A stretch of 8,888 nucleotides of DNA, taken from the NCBI GenBank assembly GCA_015233285.1, contig JADFYA010000125.1:1-8888 (forward strand), read 5' to 3'. The position numbers were made by a program, and so were the translations under genes. Numbering within the stretch: position 1 is the first letter of the stretch; each line of letters starts with the position of its first letter. This DNA comes from Deltaproteobacteria bacterium. GTDB taxonomy: Bacteria; Desulfobacterota; JADFXK01. The notes beneath the pieces are model-generated. The model worked only from the letters and a program-made list of their open reading frames with translations. It did not search any database and was not told where the DNA came from. Below, in pieces: positions 1-6,819 of this stretch.

Positions 1-493
1 TGATAACAGTTCTCCATTAAGCGGTGGTTGGAGCCTCGAAGTTCCGACGCGGTCCGCCCGACGCCCCACTGGAAATTCGGTGCGGACCTCAAACGGACCT
101 CAAAAGCTTAATTCAACAGCATTGGGGTGCTGCCCTGGGCTAACCTAGAGCGCCCCGTTGGGGTTTATTCCGAATGGGCCATTTTTGAAAAATTAGCATG
201 CCCGTCCGGCCTTAAAGCAACGGCATTAAGATGTAGCCGGAATGGTTATGATCGCTCACTGAAAATTCAGAAGGCGGCAGATTGTTCACATTGAAGGTGA
301 CAACGGACGGACTAGGTCAACAGCAGCAATGTCTGCCCCAGGCGTAGTGTAACCGGATGTTTAGAAGAGGGTATTTATGCTATGTAGCGGTTTTTGAATT
401 CCCCGTCCCATGACGGATGGCCGTCGGGGATCGTTACGCAGGTGTTTATATCCATAATTATTTCGACTATATCATATCTATGGCTGAAGTCAA
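1..493. other. Region without recognisable gene
   Basis: I see no credible coding region in the first 490 bases: all frames are short and none resembles a known family. Small structures are visible: an exact 11-base tandem duplication (CGGACCTCAAA at 83-93 and 94-104), a GCCC-T-GGGC palindrome at 132-140, a CCCC-GTT-GGGG hairpin at 153-163, and a GACGG-ATGG-CCGTC hairpin at 412-425 nested within outer CCCCG/CGGGG arms (401-429). The missing N-terminal half of the patatin gene would be expected here, but I found neither its glycine-rich oxyanion loop nor a G-x-S-x-G motif. The stretch therefore looks like foreign or deleted sequence upstream of a truncated gene rather than a frameshifted extension of it. 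Confidence 0.5.
83..104. repeat. 11-bp exact tandem direct repeat
   Basis: The 11-mer CGGACCTCAAA occurs twice back to back with no mismatch. No function is assigned. It lies in a gene-less stretch just before the two small GC-rich palindromes at 132-140 and 153-163, so it may belong to a repetitive element, but this is not shown. Confidence 0.6.
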
Positions 494-1507
494 TTGGAAT
501 CGCCTGGAGGGAAAGCCGGCCGCGCCATTTTTTCTTGCCACAAAAACCGCCGGATGTTATGCTGGCCCAGCTTAGCGGAGAAACTCATCAATCCTCGAAT
601 AAGGCCGCCGGCATTGAAAGAAACTCTCGTTAAAGTAAAACCGAAAAACATCCTGTACCTTTCTCCGGTGGGGAATAATCTGGATGACTTCCTGGCCGCG
701 CTCAGAGGCAAGGAAGGAACGGAATTCCGAAACGCCCTGTTCAATCCCCTTGATTTGCTCAGTCCAATTTTGAACGGCCGGACCATTGAAAGAATCATCC
801 GAGAGATGTTTAGCACCACCGGTCATACCAACGATTTCCGCCGGCTGAAAAAAAAGCTGTTCATCGGCGCCAGTGACCAGGATTCCCGGAGCCACATCCA
901 CTTCGGGGATACCAATCATGATCAAATCCCTATCTCCCAGGCGATTCAAGCCGCCATCGCCCTCCCCCCCTTTTGGGAAAGCGTCCAAATCGGGCAGCGC
1001 TTTTACGAGGACGGCCTGATCACCAGATCCACCAATGTCGGCAAAGCCATCAACGAAGACGCCAAACTGGTCCTGGTGTTGGAACCGTTTATCCCTTTTT
1101 ATTCCAAGACACCCGGATTCAATCGGAGCAAAGGCGTCCTCTTCCAAGGGCTTCAGGCCATCAAAACCATCAATTTCACCCGGTTATTCCTAACCGGCCG
1201 AGAGTTGACCAGGCAATACCCAAATGTCAACATTCATGTCTTTTTCCCTCGTAATTCTATGAGATGACCCATGTCTAACAGCCTTTGGGACCCCCGGCGC
1301 TTCGAGTCTATCTTTCAGGGAGCCTACTTTTCCACCGCCTGGCGGTTAGAGAAAATGGAAGGCCGCATCACAGGAGCATTGGCCTCCCACGGCATAAATC
1401 TTGACCTGACCAAAGCCCGAGATCTGAAGGAACGCGTCGTCGGGGTCGTGCCGAAATCTTTTTTTGAACATCTTGAGGACCGTGACCGGCTCAGGCCAAT
1501 GAGGTGA
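494..1507 (+). pseudogene. Patatin-like phospholipase, 5'-truncated and broken by an in-frame TGA
   Basis: Patatin-like phospholipases are Ser-Asp dyad acyl hydrolases that cleave membrane lipids; some act as effectors in bacterial conflict systems. The reading frame gives the C-terminal half of the fold: LFIGASDQDSR around residues 122-132, the typical helix PISQAIQAAIALPPFWESV (146-164), then FYEDGL (170-175) with the probable catalytic Asp173-Gly174. The N-terminal half, with the glycine-rich oxyanion loop and the GxSxG nucleophile, is absent; upstream in this frame a stop lies at 485-487, and 494 is only a TTG. At 1265-1267 a TGA interrupts the frame after PRNSMR. Translation beyond it in the same frame (1268-1504) continues with PMSNSLWDPRRFESIFQ and a helical tail ending ALASHGINLDL, the kind of C-terminus seen in this family, and ends at 1505-1507. 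A single C-to-T change (CGA to TGA) would explain the break. Both lesions suggest loss of lipase activity. The 1271 ATG could initiate a separate 78-residue product, but I think it is simply the tail. Confidence 0.72.
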
Positions 1508-1509
1508 CC

Positions 1510-2106
1510 ATGTCCAAAGAAATCCTGCCCGAAAATCAGATAGAACCTTATCTATTGACGAAACTTCAGAAAGCCGCCTCCGCCCAGGGCCTGACCTATG
1601 CCCAGGTGGGCCAAAAATGTGGTAAAAAGTGGACCCGGGCCCTCGCCCGGACCATGAAACTTGTAGCCGAAGAGGCGGGTGTCCTGGCCATCAAAGATTT
1701 AATCTATACGCTTTGGGCCCGCGGCCTGATCTTTGTCGAGCCGCCCCACGGCCGACTCAAGGCGCCCAGGGTCTGGGATCTGGACTCGGGACGCAAGGCG
1801 TTTCCCCTGGTCTCCCCCCAGGCGGCCCCGAAATCAGATACCCGGTGTGAAGATCAAGATCTCCGAACCGCATATCAAAAATCCGCCGCGGAATTCTTCG
1901 GCTTCGTGCCCATTTACATCTTACGCCGCGAGCTTGGCTGGACTCGGGAAAAATTTGACCGGGCCCTGTTCGACCTGAATGAAAGGGATAACCCCGTCAT
2001 TGATCTGCTGAGCGGTGATCCCCAAAACTATACCCCAGATCAAAAAGAAGACTCGCTCCGGAAAGGTAACGATCTCTATTTGCAGATCCTCTGGAGGGAG
2101 GAATGA
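1510..2106 (+). CDS. Winged-helix-like accessory protein of an ATPase operon
   Basis: This is a 198-residue protein from ATG 1510; a GTG at 1504 would add two residues, but a GAGGTGA Shine-Dalgarno-like stretch (1501-1507) overlaps that GTG and favours the ATG. I do not recognise a named family. Roughly the first 75 residues are charged and helical. The C-terminal third (FGFVPIYILRRELGWTREKF, about residues 136-155, then a variable wing and a final strand YLQILWREE) has the helix-turn-helix plus wing plus terminal beta-strand pattern of small winged-helix partners of P-loop ATPases. There is no signal peptide or membrane segment, so it should be cytoplasmic. It starts 2 bases after the stop of the patatin remnant and overlaps the ATPase start by ATGA (2103-2106), which implies translational coupling and a joint function. 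A likely role is DNA binding or an adaptor for the ATPase; this is inferred from fold pattern and context only. Confidence 0.62.
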   Translation: MSKEILPENQIEPYLLTKLQKAASAQGLTYAQVGQKCGKKWTRALARTMKLVAEEAGVLAIKDLIYTLWARGLIFVEPPHGRLKAPRVWDLDSGRKAFPLVSPQAAPKSDTRCEDQDLRTAYQKSAAEFFGFVPIYILRRELGWTREKFDRALFDLNERDNPVIDLLSGDPQNYTPDQKEDSLRKGNDLYLQILWREE

Positions 2107-3983
2107 AGTCTCAGGACACCGGGTTGCCTTTCAATCCCTTTGCCACCAATGCCATCGGAGATCCCCGGCGGGAAGTCCATCTCCCGGATGTCCGGGCCAT
2201 TAATGAGAAGGTGTCTTCGCCCCTGGTCAACCTGCTGCATCAGATCGGCCGGACCCCGGTCATGGCCGCCCTGGTCTTGGGCGAAGCCGGATTTGGGAAG
2301 ACCCATCTCATCAGGCGTCTCATCTCCGAAGAAGACCGGAACTTCGTCTTCGCCTATGTCCATCCGATGAAGGATCATCACCGGATGTATTCCACACTGC
2401 TGGCCGCGGTGACCAGGGCCCTGGCCGGTCCGGTGTCCGGTTATCCTGAGCCCGGCCCGACGCATTTTCACCTGATGGCCGCCCAGATCATCAAAGCCGC
2501 GTTCGATGATTACATCAAAGGCCGGCGCCCTGGAAAAGCAGTGACCAGGCTGCTCGCCGAAGCTGCCGGAAACCCCCTGATTCTGCTCAAACTGCCGGGC
2601 GTAACCGGTCAGTGGGCCGGACTGTTGGCTGAAACGGAAGAGTTTATCTCCCGCCGTCAGTTACTGGACAATAGAATTTCTCACCTGACCCTAAGATCTA
2701 TTCTCTATTTAGTCGACAGGCCCAAGAGAGCCGCCGGCCGGATGTGGCTCAGCGGCGAGATTCCGGATGATGATCATTGCCGGATACTGGGCCTGACCAT
2801 TCGCGATGGTGACCTGACCTCAGAAGCCCAGGAAGCCCGGGCCGGGGAGATACTCAAGACGATCGGCCGGTTACTCGCCTGGCATCAACCCTTGATTCTT
2901 TGCTTCGACCAATTGGAAAACCTGGATACGGAAAAGCTGGTCAAGGGATTCGGTCTCCTGATCAATGATCTGGTCAATCAAACCGAGAACATTCTGCCGG
3001 TCGGGTTTGTCCGGCCCGATACCTGGAACAACGTCTTCACGGCTTTGCTGGACCGGGCGCCGTTGGAGCGGTTAAAATCGAATGTGTACGTTCTGCAGGG
3101 ATGCAACCCGGACCAGGCCCGGGACATTGTCCGCAGCCGTCTGGACTGGGCTTTTCAAGGCGCCCGGCCGGCCGGAGCCGATGATTTCTATCCCCTGGAC
3201 CGCCAGGCTCTAGAAGAGGCCATTGGTCACCGGTCCCTCAGCCCCAGAGAAGTGATCACCATCGCCAACCGTCTGATGACCTCCAGCCGGCCGGTCATCC
3301 AGACACCGGCCTTTGAACCGGCCGACCCGTTGGAGGTGGTGCGAAGTTCATTCCGCGCCGAGAAGGAACAACTGCTGGCCGCCGGCTGGACGGACCCTCT
3401 GCCCAAAGAGCCGGTGGTGGCCGGACTAAAACTCTACTTTAGCCTGCAGGACGCCGGCGCCATTTATCTGGTGGAAGAACCGGCAGAAAGAGGACCGGTG
3501 GATCTACGGATTAAGTTCTCCGTTCCAGGACATCCAGGTGAGCAATACGCGGATTTCTTGGTCGAGACTGCGGCCAACTGGCGCCCTATCCAGGCGTCAT
3601 TCAAGATGTTGACCAACCGTCTCCAGCAAGGAATCACTGATCACGCCTTTTTTATTCGCGATGCCCGCCATCCCATCCCTCCCAAACCCGGAACCATGCC
3701 CAAGACAGTGGAAGCCCTGAAGGTTTATAAGAATCTCGGAGGGCACACCGTCTATCTGGAACCCGAAGCGCCAGCCGAACTCATGGCCCTGGTCTACACC
3801 GCCGATAAGATTGGATCGCAAGACCTGACCTGCCCTACCGGCCCGGCCGGCCGGAGAGAGCCGTTGGACCAGGCGGTTCTAAACAGATTTATCAAGGAAC
3901 ATTTCCGCTGCCGGTTTCTGGTGGAATTGGAGAATTACTTGCGGCCGGAAAATCATGTTATAGACGAGGACCCGAAGCTATGA
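2103..3983 (+). CDS. P-loop AAA+/ORC-like ATPase with uncharacterised C-terminal domain
   Basis: The protein has 626 residues and a strong ribosome binding site (GGAGGGAGG, 2093-2101). Walker A is GEAGFGKT (60-67, Lys66). Walker B is LILCFDQLEN (264-273, Asp269, Glu272). A strand followed by Arg (GFVRPDTWN, 301-309) fits a sensor-1 position, and LSPREVITIANRL (379-391) fits the sensor-2/lid helix of AAA+ proteins. About 200 residues separate Walker A and B, with a WLSGE segment (215-219); a long insert with a W-L-x-G motif before Walker B reminds me of the ORC/CDC6-like ATPases found in BREX and related defence loci, but this is pattern memory, not a search. Residues about 430-626 form another domain, with VDLRIKFSVPG, ADFLVETAANWR and HAFFIRDARHPIPP; I cannot assign it, and a nuclease-like fold is only a possibility. 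There are no membrane segments. It is the last gene of the patatin-remnant/wHTH/ATPase string. The ATPase motifs are intact, so it is probably functional. Confidence 0.8.
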   Translation: MKSQDTGLPFNPFATNAIGDPRREVHLPDVRAINEKVSSPLVNLLHQIGRTPVMAALVLGEAGFGKTHLIRRLISEEDRNFVFAYVHPMKDHHRMYSTLLAAVTRALAGPVSGYPEPGPTHFHLMAAQIIKAAFDDYIKGRRPGKAVTRLLAEAAGNPLILLKLPGVTGQWAGLLAETEEFISRRQLLDNRISHLTLRSILYLVDRPKRAAGRMWLSGEIPDDDHCRILGLTIRDGDLTSEAQEARAGEILKTIGRLLAWHQPLILCFDQLENLDTEKLVKGFGLLINDLVNQTENILPVGFVRPDTWNNVFTALLDRAPLERLKSNVYVLQGCNPDQARDIVRSRLDWAFQGARPAGADDFYPLDRQALEEAIGHRSLSPREVITIANRLMTSSRPVIQTPAFEPADPLEVVRSSFRAEKEQLLAAGWTDPLPKEPVVAGLKLYFSLQDAGAIYLVEEPAERGPVDLRIKFSVPGHPGEQYADFLVETAANWRPIQASFKMLTNRLQQGITDHAFFIRDARHPIPPKPGTMPKTVEALKVYKNLGGHTVYLEPEAPAELMALVYTADKIGSQDLTCPTGPAGRREPLDQAVLNRFIKEHFRCRFLVELENYLRPENHVIDEDPKL

Positions 3984-4058
3984 GTGTAAAAAATATACCC
4001 ACATTACCCGCCTGAGGCACTTAACTGTAAAATATTTATGCACCCCTGGGGTTTGAGC

Positions 4059-4206
4059 CACAGATTGCGCCGATTTGCGCAGATTAAAACATAGTGAAAC
4101 GATTGAATCCAGGCATCTGTCGGCCAAGGTTCAGCAAATGACCGCATACATCTGTGGGTCTCTTCCATCTGCGTTCATCTGCGTAATCTGCGGATTCATC
4201 TCTGTC
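4059..4206. repeat. Inverted cluster of short CGCAGATTA / TAATCTGCG repeats
   Basis: The left part (4059-4086) reads CACAGATT, then CGATTTGCGCAGATTA. The right part (4166-4206) reads CATCTGCG, CATCTGCG, TAATCTGCGGATTCATCTCTG, which is an imperfect inverse complement of the left part built from repeated ATCTGCG units. An AT-richer stretch of about 80 bases lies between the arms. Short repeats on the CACAGATT/ATCTGCG theme occur in intergenic regions of many environmental bacteria. This may be such a dispersed element or a degenerate miniature element. It has no coding content. Confidence 0.6.
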
Positions 4207-4295
4207 TTTCAATTAATGAGACTCGTCGAAGTCAGGTTACGCTATTTCAACCAGTTCCAAAAATATTCAGCCGACGTTCCTTATCCGGCTTAACC

Positions 4296-4311
4296 TGGCA
4301 TGTTTCTGGCA
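4296..4311 (+). promoter_or_regulatory. Candidate sigma-54 (-24/-12) promoter of the sensor kinase gene
   Basis: The sequence TGGCATGTTTCTGGCA fits the sigma-54 consensus TGGCACG-N4-TTGCA with two mismatches. The diagnostic GG (4297-4298) and GC (4309-4310) are ten bases apart as required. Transcription would start near 4322, about 54 bases before the kinase start at 4376. Kinases of the AtoS/ZraS type commonly work with sigma-54-dependent regulators, so the match is biologically sensible. The site also contains a direct repeat of CTGGCATGT, which could instead be a coincidental duplication. Confidence 0.5.
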
Positions 4312-4375
4312 TGTCCTAAACTGGTAACCCTATCTTATTCACTTTTTGCCCTGAGATACCCCGGAAGCCGATATA

Positions 4376-6208
4376 ATGATTCTGAAACGATCAGGAAAGT
4401 TGTTTATCCCCGCTCTGTCGATTATGGTCGCGGTAGCCATTTTATTGCTCTTGCTGATCGTTTTTTCTATCGGCCGCCTGCACCAAGACGAATCTCTGAT
4501 GGAAGAAGCCCTGTCACGGGAAGGATTGGCCATAATCAAGAGCGTCGAATCCGGAACCAGAATCGGAATGCGTTACGCCCCGTGGTACCAGGAAATGGTC
4601 GGCCGATTGATCACCTCCACCGCCTATGAGCTTGATCTGGCCTTTATCGGGATTTACAATTCCAGAGGGCAGATTTTTGCGTCCAGCGACGATCAAAACC
4701 GGAAGATTCGCCTCCCTCCACAAATCAGTCGGAGGGAGCTCTTTAACTCAGTCCTGCCGGTCAGATTCTTTACTGAAGATGGCTCCGTTTTTGTAGTGGG
4801 CAAGCCCTTTCGGCCCGTTATAAGCCGCGAAGTAATAGGCAAAATGCCCGGTATGCCCGGTTGCCAACCCGGATATGAAGCCGGACCGCGAACAGTCCCT
4901 TGGTGTGTTATGGAACCGAACAGGATGCCTCCAGGAGTTGGTCCCCCACCGGGTGAACCGGCCCTGATGACTGATCTGGTTATCCTGATCGGGCTTAAGA
5001 CCGAGGCCCTCCGTCAAGCCCAAAATCGTGACCGGAACCATGTCCTGTACATGGCCCTGCTGCTGGCCGTGGTGGGTTCGGCCGCTTTCTTCTTTCTATT
5101 TGTCATCCAGAACTACTATCTTGTTGAAAAAACGCTCAAGAATATGACTACTTACACTACTAATGTGGTTAAAAATATGCCGACCGGGTTGGTCGCACTG
5201 GATGATAAAGGTCAGGTGGTCACCATTAACGAAGCCGCGGCCGCCATGTTTCGTTTGTCTGGAGAGCAACGCCACGTATCTTTGAATGAATTATTAGGGT
5301 CAAGGTTCGGAGAACTGGTGGCGGAAACAAAAGGCCGGGGGCGGGTGCTGGAAAAAGAGCTTATTTGCCGTGACGCTGACGGGTTGGCCGTTCCGGCCGC
5401 GGTAAGCGCCGCCAGATTGGCCGATGCGGCTGGATCCGATCTGGGGACCATCTGGTTGTTTCGCGATCTGCGGCAGGTTAGGGAATTGGAGAACAAGGTT
5501 CGACGATCTGAACGATTAGCCGCGGTGGGCCGGTTGGCTGCAGGGGTGGCTCATGAAATCAGAAACCCTTTAAGCTCCATCAAGGGATTCGCCCAATTGT
5601 TTAAGAAGGACTTCCCCAACGGCACCCCTAAGGGCGAATATCTGGATATCATGATTAAAGAAATAGACCGGTTAAATCGAACCATCTCCGATCTGCTGAC
5701 TTATGCCAAACCCAAGCCGCCGAACTTGAAGAATGGCGATCTAAACTCCCTGGTGGAGAAGACCCTGGTTTTATGGACGCCTGACCCAGGGATAAAGGTC
5801 GTTACCGAGCTATCTCAGGACATTCTGCCTTGCGCCTTTGATGAAGACCAGTTAACCCAGGTCCTGTTGAACCTGCTCCTGAATGCCAATCAGGCTGTCG
5901 TGGGAGGGGGACGGATCACCGTGGCTACTTCTGCCGGCCCCGAGCCGGGACTGGTGTCCATGACGGTTGATGACACCGGGCCGGGGGTGAACCCGGAATT
6001 CCTGGATCGGCTTTTTGACCCGTTTTTCACGACCAGGGAAAAAGGCACCGGGCTGGGCCTGGCCATTGTCCATAGTATTGTGGAGGCCCATGGCGGGACG
6101 GTCAGGGTCCACAATCATCCATCCGGGGGAGCGGTCTTCACCATTACGTTGCCTGAGGCGGCCATAGAGGCGGAAGCACCCGTCAATGACCAGGTCGTGA
6201 ATTTCTGA
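4376..6208 (+). CDS. Membrane sensor histidine kinase with PAS domain (AtoS/ZraS type)
   Basis: This 610-residue two-component sensor should autophosphorylate on a histidine and pass the phosphate to a response regulator. It shows a membrane helix at about 10-33; an extracytoplasmic sensor region at about 34-222 that includes a Met/Cys/Pro-rich loop (157-194, Cys163 and Cys177, several Met); a second membrane helix at about 223-248; a PAS domain at about 263-370 (NMPTGLVALDDKGQVVTINE); a dimerisation/phosphoacceptor H box LAAGVAHEIRNPLSSIKGF (His393); and a catalytic domain with N box (Asn499, Asn503), DTGPG (533-537), DPFFTTREKGTGLGLAIV and a terminal GGAVFTITLP. All catalytic motifs are intact and the length is normal. 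A GGAAG Shine-Dalgarno-like stretch (4363-4367) supports the 4376 start. A sigma-54-like promoter lies upstream. No response regulator gene follows: the downstream DNA holds an oppositely oriented toxin-antitoxin pair, so the partner must be elsewhere. The last 231 codons are duplicated in inverted orientation at 8196-8888. Confidence 0.93.
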   Translation: MILKRSGKLFIPALSIMVAVAILLLLLIVFSIGRLHQDESLMEEALSREGLAIIKSVESGTRIGMRYAPWYQEMVGRLITSTAYELDLAFIGIYNSRGQIFASSDDQNRKIRLPPQISRRELFNSVLPVRFFTEDGSVFVVGKPFRPVISREVIGKMPGMPGCQPGYEAGPRTVPWCVMEPNRMPPGVGPPPGEPALMTDLVILIGLKTEALRQAQNRDRNHVLYMALLLAVVGSAAFFFLFVIQNYYLVEKTLKNMTTYTTNVVKNMPTGLVALDDKGQVVTINEAAAAMFRLSGEQRHVSLNELLGSRFGELVAETKGRGRVLEKELICRDADGLAVPAAVSAARLADAAGSDLGTIWLFRDLRQVRELENKVRRSERLAAVGRLAAGVAHEIRNPLSSIKGFAQLFKKDFPNGTPKGEYLDIMIKEIDRLNRTISDLLTYAKPKPPNLKNGDLNSLVEKTLVLWTPDPGIKVVTELSQDILPCAFDEDQLTQVLLNLLLNANQAVVGGGRITVATSAGPEPGLVSMTVDDTGPGVNPEFLDRLFDPFFTTREKGTGLGLAIVHSIVEAHGGTVRVHNHPSGGAVFTITLPEAAIEAEAPVNDQVVNF

Positions 6209-6273
6209 TGCCGCGGGCTGAGTTCGACGAGTTACATCATTCGGTGAGGTGTGGACGGAGATGGGGCGGTGGA

Positions 6274-6543
6274 TTACCGCTTCAGACGTTTATAGACATC
6301 CTTCCTTCGGCCGATTTTGACCACCAATATCGTCAGAATATCATTCTTAATTTGATAGATAATCCGGTAGTCGCCGACACGTATTCGATAGAAGTGGTCT
6401 GGCCCGGCAAGTTTCTTGACGCCCGGTGGCAGTGGATTTTCTGGTAAACTGTCGATATGAGGTTTAAGGCGGTTTTGGACCACGGCAGACAGTTTTGCTA
6501 ATTGGCGGGCAGCAGATGCTGTGAATTCGACATGATAACTCAT
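6274..6543 (-). CDS. relE: RelE/ParE-superfamily toxin
   Basis: The protein has 89 residues, the usual size for this family. RelE-type toxins are mRNA interferases acting at the ribosome and are neutralised by a cognate antitoxin. Visible features are the N-terminal YHVEFTASAARQLAKLS helix, the GVKKLAGPDHFYRIRVGDYRIIY core with its basic Arg residues, the strand ILTILVVKIGRRKDVYKRLKR and a basic C-terminus. The order and spacing are those of plasmid-stabilisation RelE proteins. It begins 3 bases after the antitoxin stop (antitoxin first, toxin second) and is presumably co-transcribed from the promoter at 6812-6840. Its stop codon (plus-strand TTA, 6274-6276) coincides with the edge of the duplicated block, so the module meets the older sequence exactly there. 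It appears intact. Confidence 0.88.
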   Translation of the reverse strand: MSYHVEFTASAARQLAKLSAVVQNRLKPHIDSLPENPLPPGVKKLAGPDHFYRIRVGDYRIIYQIKNDILTILVVKIGRRKDVYKRLKR

Positions 6544-6546
6544 GGA

Positions 6547-6792
6547 TTACAGGCCCAGTTGGTTCTTGAGTTCTTCCCAAGATACGCGCCCAGGTTCCGA
6601 TAGTGCTTTCTTAGCGTCCTCAACGTCCAAATAATCTTCAATAGCTTCGAGCAGACGAATGTCATCAACAGGTACGATGGCCGCAATTTCTTTGCCACGA
6701 CGAGTGACCATCAATCTCTTCTTGCCGAAAGCGGCTTGATTGCAGATTTCTGAAAACCTGGCCCTGGCTTCCTTGGCAGTTAGGGTATTCAT
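6547..6792 (-). CDS. Phd/YefM-family antitoxin
   Basis: This 81-residue antitoxin begins MNTLTAKEARARFSEICNQA, typical of the Phd/YefM DNA-binding fold. The segment GKKRLMVTRRGKEIAAIVPVDD follows, and the C-terminal half is acidic and helical (EDYLDVEDAKKALSEPGRVSWEELKNQLGL), the part that normally wraps the toxin. The frame could extend upstream to 6840, but a strong Shine-Dalgarno sequence (AGGAGGA, plus-strand 6796-6802) sits correctly for ATG 6790-6792, and an operator with promoter elements lies just beyond, so the short start is preferred. It heads the operon with the RelE toxin. Autoregulation is expected through the double TGTACA site at 6805-6819. Confidence 0.9.
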   Translation of the reverse strand: MNTLTAKEARARFSEICNQAAFGKKRLMVTRRGKEIAAIVPVDDIRLLEAIEDYLDVEDAKKALSEPGRVSWEELKNQLGL

Positions 6793-6804
6793 AAGTCCTC
6801 CTAT

Positions 6805-6819
6805 TGTACATAGTGTACA
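6805..6819. promoter_or_regulatory. Double TGTACA operator for the antitoxin
   Basis: TGTACA-TAG-TGTACA consists of two copies of the self-complementary hexamer TGTACA around a 3-base spacer, forming an overall 15-base inverted repeat. In E. coli the YefM-YoeB complex recognises palindromes with a TGTACA core, so a Phd/YefM antitoxin directly downstream makes this a persuasive operator. It overlaps the -10 element of the proposed promoter. Confidence 0.75.

Larger units (their letters stand above)
3984..4375. other. Intergenic region with repeats and kinase promoter
   Basis: These 390 bases separate the ATPase from the kinase. The frames here show no family resemblance and run through repetitive sequence. 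The stretch contains a small ACCCC-T-GGGGT palindrome (4042-4052), an inverted set of CGCAGAT/ATCTGCG units (4059-4206) and a sigma-54-like promoter (4296-4311). I see no clear rho-independent terminator after the ATPase. Confidence 0.6.

Noticed and set aside
394..633. Open frame of 79 codons overlapping the start of the patatin frame
   Set aside because: Composition is random-looking and no family is recognised; it overlaps the region where the patatin frame opens and has no convincing ribosome binding site.
1265..1267. TGA as a selenocysteine codon
   Set aside because: Patatins have no selenocysteine at this position, the following sequence offers no obvious SECIS-type hairpin, and a simple CGA-to-TGA mutation explains it.
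4075..4293. Open frame of 72 codons between ATPase and kinase
   Set aside because: It runs through the ATCTGCG repeats, giving repetitive ICGSLPSAFICVICG-type translation; it is an artefact of the repeat.
6208..6447. Frame overlapping the kinase stop by ATGA, in the place where a response regulator would begin
   Set aside because: It has no receiver-domain acidic motif, and most of it is antisense to the well-supported RelE toxin.
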